Origin: a virus
Strand: one strand, 5' to 3'
DNA: 28,545 bases
IMG/VR virus record: IMGVR_UViG_3300032278_002605
Location: 1 to 28,545 of that record
Shown here: piece by piece, positions 1-7,450 of the stretch
How the letters are laid out: each line of letters opens with the position of its first letter
Numbering within the stretch: the stretch's first letter is position 1
Notes under the pieces: generated by a model
Seen by the model: the letters and a program-made list of their open reading frames with translations, nothing else
Database searches by the model: none
Told to the model about the DNA's origin: nothing
Position numbers and translations under genes: made by a program

Positions 1-10
1 TCAAGAATGA

Positions 11-547
11 TATCGGGATTGCGGCTACAACGCGCAAGGCGAGCCGACCGGGGTGACGTTCGCCAACGGCGCAAGCCAGGCGGTGGCGTTCGATCCTGTG
101 GGGCGGCTGTCGTCGATTGCGGCGAACCTGGCCGGCACCTCGGCCGACAACACGCGCAGCTTTACCTACAACCCCGCGGAGCAGCTGACGCAGATCACAC
201 AGTCGAACGATGCCTATGCGTTCGACGGGCTCTACAATGTCGACCGGGCCTACACGGTCAACGGTCGCAACCAGCTGACCAGTGCGGGCGGTGTCACGCT
301 GTCCTACGATACGCGCGGCAACCTGACCAACTCGGGGACCGATACGTTCGCCTATACCAGCGAGAACCTGCTCACCGGGGTCACAGGCGTGGCGAGCATG
401 GTCTACGATCCGCTCGGGCGGCTGTGGCAGGTGGCCGACCTCACCAGCGGGGGAACCACCACCCGGTTCGGGTATGACGGGATCGCGATGATCGGGGAGT
501 ACAATACCTCGAACCAGCTGCAACGCCCCTATATCCACGGCCCCTAG
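11..547 (+). pseudogene. RHS/YD-repeat protein fragment, broken at both ends
   Basis: The frame is open from just after a stop at 8-10 to the TAG at 545-547. It carries degenerate YD repeats typical of RHS polymorphic-toxin shells: LSYDTRGNLTNSG, MVYDPLGRLWQVADL and RFGYDGIAMIGEY. The last residues, RPYIHGP, match the place where intact RHS proteins continue into HGPG-(x)-DEPL and the core-end domain, so the hypervariable tip is missing. A TGA sits in frame just upstream of the repeats, so the upstream side is interrupted as well. The stop codon shares the CTAG with the stop of the leftward phage gene at 544. I infer a remnant cut by recombination rather than a working toxin. Whether it is host DNA or phage cargo cannot be decided here. 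Confidence 0.75.
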
Positions 548-672
548 CCGGCCTTCGCGAGCAGGCCGATCAGCGCAAGCGCGCTTAGCGAGATCACCAG
601 TAGGCCGATCAACGCGAACTCTCCGCGGAACCAGCCCGCGCCATCTTCGGAGGTGCTACCTCGCTTCTTCAT
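544..672 (-). CDS. 42-aa single-pass membrane peptide at the end of the lysis cassette
   Basis: This short ORF encodes a charged N-terminus (MKKRGSTSEDGAGWFRGEF) followed by one strongly hydrophobic helix (residues 20-39, rich in Leu, Ile and Ala) and a short KAG tail. A very good ribosome site, AAGGAG, lies 6 nt before the ATG. It is the last leftward gene after the spanins, with a 71-nt gap, and its stop overlaps the RHS fragment's stop on the opposite strand. Size and topology fit a pinholin, a holin regulator or a small inner-membrane protein of the lysis cassette, but no family is recognised. The start is well supported; the function is inferred from position only. Confidence 0.6.
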   Translation of the reverse strand: MKKRGSTSEDGAGWFRGEFALIGLLVISLSALALIGLLAKAG

Positions 673-743
673 CGGCCGCTCCTTCCAGTCGATTGACCGA
701 AGCAACGTACGCAAAAAGGATAAGGTCCGCGGCGGCGATTTTC

Positions 744-1019
744 TTAGTCATCCGCGGCCGTCGCCCGCGCCTCCGCATCATGCTCCCGGATCGCGTCGAC
801 CTTGGCCGCGCACTTCTCGAACCCGGCCTTGTAGCGCTCGCGGCTGACGACCAAATCGCCCACGGTCTCCAGCGGCACGTCGTGCACCACGCACGGCTCG
901 GTCAGGCCGGCCGGGATGCCAACGTACACCGGCGGCGCGGAGTGGACCTCACCGACCTTCGAGCACGCGCCTAAGATCAGCAGGCAGCTTGCGGCCCAGC
1001 AGCTCTTTGACTTCGGCAT
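744..1019 (-). CDS. Rz1-like outer-membrane spanin lipoprotein
   Basis: The 91-aa product starts with a basic N-terminus and a hydrophobic segment ending in a lipobox L16-G-A-C19 (LLILGACS), so it should be lipidated at Cys19 and sorted to the outer membrane. The mature part begins with a proline-containing stretch (SAPPVYVGIP), as o-spanins often do, and ends in a charged helical tail. It starts inside the Rz-like gene in another frame (71-nt overlap), the classic nested Rz/Rz1 layout. In the family, i- and o-spanins bridge the periplasm and fuse the two membranes in the last step of lysis. Assigned from architecture and position, not from close sequence similarity. Confidence 0.8.
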   Translation of the reverse strand: MPKSKSCWAASCLLILGACSKVGEVHSAPPVYVGIPAGLTEPCVVHDVPLETVGDLVVSRERYKAGFEKCAAKVDAIREHDAEARATAADD

Positions 1020-1338
1020 TGGACGCCTCCAGTTCCCTCAGTTGTTCGGATTGCGCGGCAGAGGCCTGCTCGATCGCGGCGAGCTGGTCCTGCAGCAGTC
1101 GCGTGTTGCGCTGCTCCAAGTCGCGCAGGCGCTGCTGCTGCGCGGCCCAGGCGGCCCATCGGTCGTTGACCGAAACGAGATCGCCGATCCGCGCGTCCTT
1201 CGCCTCGATCGTTCGGTTCTGGGCCTGGATGTGCTGCCAGGCGATGATCGCGGCGCCGATCCCGCAGACGGCGAGGACGCCGACCATCGCGATGATGTGC
1301 GAGCGAAACGGCGCGAGTGCATTGAAGATCCTGCTCAT
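949..1338 (-). CDS. Rz-like inner-membrane spanin
   Basis: The 129-aa protein has an N-terminal membrane anchor (residues about 14-34, HIIAMVGVLAVCGIGAAIIAW) followed by a long charged coiled coil rich in Gln, Glu, Arg and Leu (about 40-115). This is the type II single-pass shape of an i-spanin whose periplasmic coil reaches the o-spanin. I chose the ATG at 1338 because it overlaps the holin stop as ATGA and because the longer frame upstream has no Rz-like character. The Rz1-like gene is nested at its 3' end. The role is membrane fusion after endolysin has degraded the wall. Confidence 0.8.
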   Translation of the reverse strand: MSRIFNALAPFRSHIIAMVGVLAVCGIGAAIIAWQHIQAQNRTIEAKDARIGDLVSVNDRWAAWAAQQQRLRDLEQRNTRLLQDQLAAIEQASAAQSEQLRELEASNAEVKELLGRKLPADLRRVLEGR

Positions 1339-1697
1339 AGGTCTGTCTCCCAGGCCTTGGCGGCCTCGACACGCTTGTCGGTATTCTCCCGCAGCTTGAT
1401 CCCGAGCTTTTCGTAGACGAACCGCTCCAGCAGGCGGATCGAGACGTTCGCGCCCAGCCAGCCGAAGACGCCGACGATAAACCCGCTCCACAGCGGATCG
1501 AAGCCCATCGCGAAGCACAGCAGCATGACGAGAAACCCGACGAAGCCGGAGCCGGCCGTCTCGGCCGCCATCCGCCAGCCGTTCAGCGGATTGCCCTTGT
1601 CGTGCTCGCGCATGATGTAGCCGAGCAGCCCGCCCAGCGCGGCCAGCAGCGTGTAGCCGGCCGAGGTCAGCCAGTCGGACCAGTTGAAGTTTTCCAT
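1335..1697 (-). CDS. Phage holin, LydA/three-helix type
   Basis: The 120-aa protein has three hydrophobic segments at about residues 12-29, 48-66 and 71-90, with a short charged linker between the first two and a charged C-terminal tail. The N-terminus MENFNWSDWLTSAGYTLL resembles the LydA/phage_holin_3_3 family. Holins accumulate in the inner membrane and open it at a set time, letting the endolysin reach the peptidoglycan. It sits 10 nt after the endolysin gene and overlaps the Rz-like gene by ATGA. Endolysin-holin-Rz-Rz1 is a coherent lysis block. The exact holin class and timing cannot be read from sequence. Confidence 0.85.
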   Translation of the reverse strand: MENFNWSDWLTSAGYTLLAALGGLLGYIMREHDKGNPLNGWRMAAETAGSGFVGFLVMLLCFAMGFDPLWSGFIVGVFGWLGANVSIRLLERFVYEKLGIKLRENTDKRVEAAKAWETDL

Positions 1698-1707
1698 GCG
1701 TCTTTCC

Positions 1708-2175
1708 TCAGGTCCGAAGGCCGGCCAGATATCGGGTGCGACCGCCGATCCGTTTCGCGCTCAGTTCCATGTTGCGCATCCGGTGCGCGGAGTAGCTGAC
1801 GTGGATCCAGCCGCTCTCGCCGAATTCGTAGATCAGCTGGTCGTAATTCAGGTGCCGCTCGATCCAGCGGCACACTTCGATGTTGCTGACACCGGCCACC
1901 GTGAAGTCGGCCGCCTCGCCCTTGCAGTGCTGGCTACTCCGGCTCCCCCCGATCGCCGTGTTCAGCCGCGGCGAGCGATAGCCGCTGGTGACGATCACCG
2001 GGCGATCATAGTGATCGCGGACAGGCTGCAGCACCTTCTGGCACAGCAGGCGCAGCGCGGCGATCTCCGCCGGGCCCGGCACGTTGCGAATGCCCTTCCG
2101 CACCGCCGATTGGGACCGGATCATCTCGCCCAGGGTGAAATTGGCGCTCAGGTGTTCGTTGAGGTCGATCGTCAT
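1708..2175 (-). CDS. Endolysin, peptidase M15 (VanY/M15A) type
   Basis: The 155-aa product carries the M15A zinc-peptidase signature: SGYRS at 64-68, the metal/catalytic set SQHCKGEAADF (His83, Asp90) and WIHVS with His125. Enzymes of this family cleave D-Ala or peptide bonds in peptidoglycan stems and act as phage endolysins. There is no signal peptide, so release depends on the holin 10 nt downstream. An ATG at 2190 is possible, but the GGAG that would serve the ATG at 2175 lies 9 nt before it, and 2175 overlaps the stop of the upstream 32-aa ORF as ATGA, so I prefer 2175. Confidence 0.9.
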   Translation of the reverse strand: MTIDLNEHLSANFTLGEMIRSQSAVRKGIRNVPGPAEIAALRLLCQKVLQPVRDHYDRPVIVTSGYRSPRLNTAIGGSRSSQHCKGEAADFTVAGVSNIEVCRWIERHLNYDQLIYEFGESGWIHVSYSAHRMRNMELSAKRIGGRTRYLAGLRT

Positions 2176-2270
2176 GCGCAATTTCTCCATACGAAGAGCA
2201 CCGATGAAGCTCTGGTGACGCCGGGGAACGCCACCATCGCGAGAAGGGCGAGGAATTGGCGGGTCGTCAT
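2172..2270 (-). CDS. 32-aa hydrophobic peptide between the tail fibre and endolysin genes
   Basis: This ORF starts with ATG overlapping the stop of the tail-fibre gene (ATGA) and ends with TGA overlapping the endolysin start (GCATGA), so it exactly bridges two genes in the coupled late operon. The sequence reads MTTRQFLALLAMVAFPGVT and continues to SSVLFVWRNCA: a basic N-terminus, a hydrophobic core of about 12 residues and an AxS-like end, resembling a signal peptide or tiny membrane peptide. The endolysin ribosome site lies inside it. It may be a real lysis-timing peptide, or a leader whose translation couples endolysin synthesis. No family is recognised. Confidence 0.5.
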   Translation of the reverse strand: MTTRQFLALLAMVAFPGVTRASSVLFVWRNCA

Positions 2271-4750
2271 GCCGGCGGCACCCGAGCCTTCGTCGGCTCG
2301 TTCAGCAGCCCGACCACGGCGACAATCTCCGGCTCCCAGGTGTCGGCCTCGCGCGCCACGATCACCCGGCTGTTGTCGGTGTCCGTGATGGCATAGAGGC
2401 CCTGCGAGATGACCGTCACACCGTTGGGCGCGTAGAGGCCGGGCAGGCCGCGATACTCGACCGCGGCGGCCTCGATGATGCTTCCCGCCACGCGCCGCGC
2501 CAGCACGTTGCTGCTGATGTGCCCGACGGGCGGCTCGTAGTTCGCACAGACCTCCAGCCCGGCCATGATCGTCCGCACCGTGCCGGTCGCCGGCATCACG
2601 CCGCGAATGCGATCGAGGTGTTCGTCAGCCCAGACAATCTCGCCGTTCGGGGCCTTGTCGAGGTCGTTCGGATAGTGCCCGTAATAGGTCTGGTCGGCAG
2701 GACCGCCCGCAAGCGGATGTCGCTGCACCTGCCCGACGCACCCCTGCGGATTCGTCCCGGTCATCTTGGCGATCCACAGGTAGGAGCCGTCGATCAGCAT
2801 GGAACGCGCGATCATGCCCGCGCCGGTGAAGTCCGCGAACGCCGTCCCCGCGCCGGTCGGCACGCCATTGGCGTCGAGGTCGAATATCCACGTCTCGCCG
2901 CTGGCCCCGCCGCCAATAATGGTGTTGACCACCATCTTCGTCCCGTTCGTTCGCAGGCCATAGATGTCGCCCGTCACACCGCCCGGCAGCGACCACTGGT
3001 GCTGCACCCGCCACTGGCGATCGACCCAGCGGATCGTGCGGAGGTCCGCCGCCCCGATCAGCGAATAGCCGGTCAGCGGGTCCACGTCGCACCAGCGGCC
3101 CTGGTGCGTGGTGTCGCGCCAGACGGTCGAGCCGTCAGGGTTCACGAGAAGCGCGCTGATGCCGCGGTTCTCCGCGATCAGCAGCGAACAGGGCAGTTCG
3201 CCATAGACCACCACTGCCTGCCGCCCGGTCGGCCCGGTCGGCGTGTTGCTGGTGTTCGGGTTGAACCGGCCCTGTAGCGGATGGGCGGTCAGCGGCGCAT
3301 CGGCCAGTGCCCGCGGCTGTTGCAGCGCGGCATACTTCTGCAAGTCTGCATCGCTCGCCGCGCTGTTCTGCACCATGATACGCCGGACCTCGCCGTCGAG
3401 GTGCCCGCCGTTGAAGTCCTGGCCGAGCATGACGCGATTGAGGCCCGAGGGGCGGGCAAGCAGGGGGCCGCTCGCCGCCCCACCGTCCACCGAAACCCGG
3501 ACGCTGCCTTCGTGCGCGGCCATCGCGATGCGGCACTGCCGCTCGCCCGCCTTGCGCGCCGCGATGGTGAAACTGGACGTGTTGCCGTTGTCGATCAGTT
3601 CGAGCACGATGGCGCCCGTCGCATCGCGCAGGACCGTCAGGCGGTTGAGCGAGGTCCCGTCATCGACGCTGGCGACCACCTGCCGCCCGATCCGGTCGCG
3701 GAATTGCGCCTCGGCAACCAGCGTGAAATCGCCGGTGGCGGGCAGCGTGAAGCGCGCCATCTCGGCCTTGCGGTCGAATGCAGCACCATTCGTCGTGACG
3801 ATCGGGCTGGTTGCATTGCCGGTGCTTTCGATCTGCGCGTGGCTGATGAGGAAGTTGTCGCCTGCCGTCGCAGACAGCCCGACAAAGCCGACGAATGCGC
3901 GAAGCCCGTCGTTCGCGCTGATACCGCTGGGCGGTGTCAGTTCGATGCGCCACCATCCGTTCGACAGGGGGACGGCTCGCGCGCCCTTCGTGCCCACGTA
4001 GTAGGTGATCTGCCCGGTGTCGTAGTTGAACCCGATGTTGAGCAGCGACTGCGAGGTTGTGGAATTGATGAGCGCAAAGCGGTTGCCGATCGTCGCGCCG
4101 TTGCCTTTCTTGACCAGGAACCACGCCGTGTCGCCGTTGCCCGAGGCAGTGCCGGTGCCGTTGATCTGCAAGGTCGTGGCACCCGTCGAAGCGGCAGTGA
4201 CCCTTGTGGACGTGATGCCGTAGGGATCGAGCGGCCCGTCCGCGAAGCTGGCGTTGGTGTTCGGCAGGTTCTCCACGTCGGTCGAATAGCCGACAGACTG
4301 GAATGCCTGCCGTTCGATCAGGAACCCGGCATCGCTGATCCGCATGATGTTGGTGCTGACCTGCGCCCGGTCGCCATTGACGATGTGCCAGGCGAGCGAA
4401 TTGCGCGTGAAGGTGAACCCCGGCACGATCGGCGTGATGTTGTCCGGCTCGCGCAGGTTGGCGTATCGTTCCAGGCCGTTGCGGTAGTATTGATCGGTGA
4501 AGTCGAGTTCAAACGCCTGCTCTGCGAACAGCTCGGCCTCCACCGGATCGGTGATCCCATAGATGGCCGCGCGCCCCGTCGCGGTCGTCAGGTTTTCGAC
4601 GATCTCTGCCGCCGCTTCGGCAGCGTCAGCGGCATTCTCCGCGCGTTCGCGATCCGATTCCGCGCTCGCCGCGGCATTCATGGCGGCGAGGGTGTTTTCA
4701 CCGGCTTGCAGGACGGTGCGGCCGTCCACGACCTTGATGACAGCAGGCAT
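2267..4750 (-). CDS. Tail fibre/receptor-binding protein with LamG-like and propeller-like domains
   Basis: The 827-aa product begins with a short N-terminal module (MPAVIKVVDGRTVLQAGENT), then an Ala/Glu-rich coiled coil (about 20-65). A middle part (about 110-470) has two sandwich-like blocks, the second resembling a concanavalin/LamG fold (FTLVAEAQFRDRIGRQVVAS; later RVMLGQDFNGGHLDGEVRRI). The C-terminal third (about 520-820) shows repeated blade-like segments with NG, DPLTG and DLDANG turns (ISALLVNPDGSTVW, TWIFDLDANGVPTG, YAPNGVTVISQGLYAITDTD), as in NHL/SMP-30 type beta-propellers. It follows the small tail protein by a TAATG overlap. Position and domains fit the host-recognition fibre. 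Domain limits are estimated by eye; the propeller is an inference. Confidence 0.75.
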   Translation of the reverse strand: MPAVIKVVDGRTVLQAGENTLAAMNAAASAESDRERAENAADAAEAAAEIVENLTTATGRAAIYGITDPVEAELFAEQAFELDFTDQYYRNGLERYANLREPDNITPIVPGFTFTRNSLAWHIVNGDRAQVSTNIMRISDAGFLIERQAFQSVGYSTDVENLPNTNASFADGPLDPYGITSTRVTAASTGATTLQINGTGTASGNGDTAWFLVKKGNGATIGNRFALINSTTSQSLLNIGFNYDTGQITYYVGTKGARAVPLSNGWWRIELTPPSGISANDGLRAFVGFVGLSATAGDNFLISHAQIESTGNATSPIVTTNGAAFDRKAEMARFTLPATGDFTLVAEAQFRDRIGRQVVASVDDGTSLNRLTVLRDATGAIVLELIDNGNTSSFTIAARKAGERQCRIAMAAHEGSVRVSVDGGAASGPLLARPSGLNRVMLGQDFNGGHLDGEVRRIMVQNSAASDADLQKYAALQQPRALADAPLTAHPLQGRFNPNTSNTPTGPTGRQAVVVYGELPCSLLIAENRGISALLVNPDGSTVWRDTTHQGRWCDVDPLTGYSLIGAADLRTIRWVDRQWRVQHQWSLPGGVTGDIYGLRTNGTKMVVNTIIGGGASGETWIFDLDANGVPTGAGTAFADFTGAGMIARSMLIDGSYLWIAKMTGTNPQGCVGQVQRHPLAGGPADQTYYGHYPNDLDKAPNGEIVWADEHLDRIRGVMPATGTVRTIMAGLEVCANYEPPVGHISSNVLARRVAGSIIEAAAVEYRGLPGLYAPNGVTVISQGLYAITDTDNSRVIVAREADTWEPEIVAVVGLLNEPTKARVPPA

Positions 4751-5115
4751 TATTCGGTCACTCCCGCTTTGACGACGAAGGAACCGGCGAAGGGGACGAA
4801 CTTCGTCCCGCCGGAAGGGGTGAGGTGCAGGTCGTGATGGAGCGTCACGTCTGCGTCGGGATCGCCGCTGTCGAGCGGCATGGCTTCCATCGTCGCTTCA
4901 TCGATCGACCACGAAACGCGCGAAGTGGGGATACCTTCGGTCACGGTGACCGAAACCACCGGCACGACATCGGCGCGCAGCGTCCCGCCGTTCTTGTGGT
5001 CGCGCACCTGGAGCTTGCAGGTCGCCCCGGTGAAGTCGTAGCCTTCGATGTCCACGTAATCGGCAAACGGCGCAAAGCGGTTCGCCGTCACGCTATAGCT
5101 GACGGTCGGGAACAT
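4750..5115 (-). CDS. Small beta-rich tail/baseplate protein, BppU-N-like
   Basis: The 121-aa protein has the pattern of the small beta-sandwich modules found next to phage tail-tip genes: YDFTGATCKLQVRDHKNGGT, then VSWSIDEATMEAM, HHDLHLTPSGGT and FVVKAGVTE. This resembles the N-terminal domain of BppU-type baseplate proteins, but the match is by motif shape only. It lies between the tail hub and the fibre and ends in TAATG with the fibre start, so it probably connects the two or supports fibre attachment. No membrane segment or catalytic motif is visible. Confidence 0.6.
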   Translation of the reverse strand: MFPTVSYSVTANRFAPFADYVDIEGYDFTGATCKLQVRDHKNGGTLRADVVPVVSVTVTEGIPTSRVSWSIDEATMEAMPLDSGDPDADVTLHHDLHLTPSGGTKFVPFAGSFVVKAGVTE

Positions 5116-5136
5116 TCTTTTCTCCGATGTTTGAAA

Positions 5137-7038
5137 TTAGGGTGCGACTTCCCGCGGGGTGTAATAGCCGCCGTCGCCGCCCCAGCCCCCGGGGGTCGGC
5201 GGGTTCGACGGGTAGCTGCCGCCCGAGCTGGTCGCGCTCCAGCCCAGGAAGATCAGGCTGCTATCGGCCAGCTCGGCTTCGGCAGGTTCCGGCACCGCGG
5301 AATAGGTTCCGGCCTCAGGATCGTAGAGGACTGCGTATCGGACGCTGGAAAGCAGCGAGGTGAGAGACCCCGCCGGGAAGGTAATCTCGGTCCCGTCGTC
5401 CAGCACGCCGTCGAAAGTCGCAATATCGATGCTGTCGTCATCGCTGGTGACCGGATAGGCCACGCTGCGCGTCACGATCTTGCGAGCCGACTTCGGGCCG
5501 GTCAGCGCCGCATCCGAAACCTCGTCGCGTTCCTCCGCGGACTGACCTATTGCCGGAGTAGGCGGCGAAACACCCGTCTGCCCGAGGCAGTATGCGTGCT
5601 TGCCCGGCGTCTCTCCGATAAGTTCCAGCGTGACCTTCATCGTCACCGGGTCGATCTGCCGGCGCAGAACGATCGCGTCGGTGTCCAGCCCCAGTTCGGG
5701 CAGATCAAGGTGCAGGCACTCGCCGGGGCGATAGTGGCGCAGGCGCGGCTTGCACGGCAGCGTAATCGGCGCGAGTTCGCGGCTATCCCAGATCCGATAG
5801 GCTGCCAGCTGCGCGGCTTGATCGACCTCCTTCACGAAATTGAAGGGCCATGCCTCGCGCTTTTCCTCGCCATCCTCGGCCAGGAACGTCGCGTTCACGA
5901 CCGGTGCGGCGTCGATGATCTCCCAATTGTGAGCGGGGCTGCGATACTTCGGCACCGCAGTGTTGATGCGGTTGCGGAACGACTGCATCGCCGTGACGCT
6001 GGCGACGTCCTCGGCCAGGTCGTCCTCGGTAATCGTGTCGAGCGCCACCACGGGGGCGGAGTAGCGGAACGACAGCTTGCCGCCCGGGACCGGCTCGGCA
6101 CCGCCAGCAAGGCAAATGTCCTTCAGGTTGCCCCAGCGGCGCTCCGAATCCTGATTGCCCGCGCCTTCATAAACGACACCGAACATCGTCCAGCCATTGG
6201 CTTCGGTGACGTTCGCCCAGGCTGAGATAACGGCCCAATCGATCCCATCGGCAGGCAGGCCCATGCCCATCGTGCGCTTGCCGTTCTGATACCGGCCGTA
6301 AGCGTAGGTGCCCGCATGAAGGGCAGGGTTCTCGCTCCATTCGTAGGTGCTTTCGTCGCCCAGCCTGTGCGATCCGACGCCCCCGGGCTGCGTATCGTCC
6401 TTTCGCGGATCATAGACCTTGACCCACTGGCCATAGGCACCCGTCAGCGGGATGCCGGATGCGAACCGCTTGCCCTTCTTGTCGAACTTGAACGACCATC
6501 CGATGGCGGCCTGACCGGACAGCTTGTAGGCGGTGCCCCAGCCCGGCGCTCCCGACCATTGCGGCGACAATGCCCCTGCCTCGGGACAGGACCCCAGCTG
6601 CGTGTCGGTATAGAGGAACCCGTTATACCAGCTGCCGATGGCGGCGTAATCGACCCGCGGCGAAATGCTCTCGACCGGCCCGCCGCCCGAATAGACGACC
6701 GCCCAGAAACGATAGGGGTTCGGCACCTTGTCCAGCGTCGGGCCATAGGCGGTGTCGTGCCGCAGAACGCCCGCGAAATAGCCTTCGCCCATGACGTAGG
6801 GCTGAGGCGCGTCGGCAGCGATGGCGATTTGCGAGACAGATCCGCGCACCGGCGGCGGCTTGGCGAGGGCCTGAGCGCCCATCAATGCAAGCGAGGAACC
6901 AACAGACAGCAGAGCCGCTGACGAAATGCTCGTTCCTGCAAGAACAACGGTGCCGCCCACGGCCAAGCCGACGCCGGTAACGGCCAATGCCGCGACACCT
7001 GCGATCGTGCCGATGGTCTTCAGAACGCCCTTAGACAC
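5137..7038 (-). CDS. Tail-tip host-specificity protein (GpJ/GTA gp15-like, phage-tail_3)
   Basis: The 633-aa protein starts with a hydrophobic, Ala/Gly/Val-rich N-terminus (about 4-58) that can act as a membrane- or tail-tube-interacting segment. A long central region follows with hub-like motifs (YNGFLYTDTQLGS, GIDWAVISAWANVTEANGW, WPFNFVKEVDQAAQLAAYRI, YRPGECLHLDLPELGLDTD), and then a variable C-terminus. The DxAAQ-x-AAYRIWDS element with the later PGE and T-x-E-L-I segments matches the J-like tail proteins of lambda-like and GTA modules. I chose the GTG at 7038, which overlaps the upstream stop (GTGTCTAA); the ATG 16 codons earlier lies inside the upstream gene. It should form the central tip that contacts the cell surface. 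Confidence 0.75.
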   Translation of the reverse strand: MSKGVLKTIGTIAGVAALAVTGVGLAVGGTVVLAGTSISSAALLSVGSSLALMGAQALAKPPPVRGSVSQIAIAADAPQPYVMGEGYFAGVLRHDTAYGPTLDKVPNPYRFWAVVYSGGGPVESISPRVDYAAIGSWYNGFLYTDTQLGSCPEAGALSPQWSGAPGWGTAYKLSGQAAIGWSFKFDKKGKRFASGIPLTGAYGQWVKVYDPRKDDTQPGGVGSHRLGDESTYEWSENPALHAGTYAYGRYQNGKRTMGMGLPADGIDWAVISAWANVTEANGWTMFGVVYEGAGNQDSERRWGNLKDICLAGGAEPVPGGKLSFRYSAPVVALDTITEDDLAEDVASVTAMQSFRNRINTAVPKYRSPAHNWEIIDAAPVVNATFLAEDGEEKREAWPFNFVKEVDQAAQLAAYRIWDSRELAPITLPCKPRLRHYRPGECLHLDLPELGLDTDAIVLRRQIDPVTMKVTLELIGETPGKHAYCLGQTGVSPPTPAIGQSAEERDEVSDAALTGPKSARKIVTRSVAYPVTSDDDSIDIATFDGVLDDGTEITFPAGSLTSLLSSVRYAVLYDPEAGTYSAVPEPAEAELADSSLIFLGWSATSSGGSYPSNPPTPGGWGGDGGYYTPREVAP

Positions 7039-7450
7039 GCCACGCCCCCCGCAATCCGTCCAGGTTCTGCACGTCCACCACCGCAAGTTCGGGCTGTTCC
7101 TCGGCCCAACCGAACGCCTTTTGAGGACCGGCGCAGACGAAAATCGCGCTCAGCCCGTCCTCGCTCGGCAGGACCGTCAGGTCTCCCAGCATCATCTGCG
7201 CCGGCGCGATGCGCGGCAGCATCGAATCCAGCATCTGCTCGACGCTTTCCCATCCGCGCGCCTTCAAGGCTCGCTTGGCCGCCAGCGCGCTGCGGATGCG
7301 CGGCAGCGTCTCGGGACGGTGACCCATCGCCCGCAGGTGAAACCGGGCCAGGTGGACGCAGGTGATCCCCCGCGACCAATCGAACACCTTCTTGCGATAG
7401 CGCTTCAGGGTCTTTTCAGTCGCGACCCTGCGCCGCTCCAGTTCGATCAT
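7031..7450 (-). CDS. Tail-tip protein in the NlpC/P60-equivalent position (DUF6950-like)
   Basis: The 139-aa product has the small FxW-x-C-x-xLA layout seen in DUF6950 and in the degenerate NlpC/P60 proteins of tail modules: FDWSRGITCVHLARFHLRAM near residues 23-42, then MMLGDLTVLPSEDGLSAIFV and a C-terminal VDVQNLDGLRGAWRV. The cysteine is present but I see no clear catalytic His/Asp pair, so peptidase activity is uncertain. GGAG lies 9 nt before the ATG at 7450, which overlaps the preceding stop as ATGA. In the alphaproteobacterial GTA this position is held by the cell-wall peptidase gp14. That equivalence is inferred from gene order. Confidence 0.6.
   Translation of the reverse strand: MIELERRRVATEKTLKRYRKKVFDWSRGITCVHLARFHLRAMGHRPETLPRIRSALAAKRALKARGWESVEQMLDSMLPRIAPAQMMLGDLTVLPSEDGLSAIFVCAGPQKAFGWAEEQPELAVVDVQNLDGLRGAWRV

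Noticed and set aside
2176-2190. Endolysin start at ATG 2190
   Set aside because: The GGAG falls after this ATG and suits the ATG at 2175; coupling with the 32-aa ORF also supports 2175.
3281-4837. A 518-codon open frame on the + strand
   Set aside because: Antisense to the tail-fibre gene, composed of high-GC shadow codons; no ribosome site or motif.
4825-6225. A 466-codon open frame on the + strand
   Set aside because: It lies antisense to the tail-tip and small tail genes; Arg/Ala-rich translation with no family character, and the minus genes explain the sequence.
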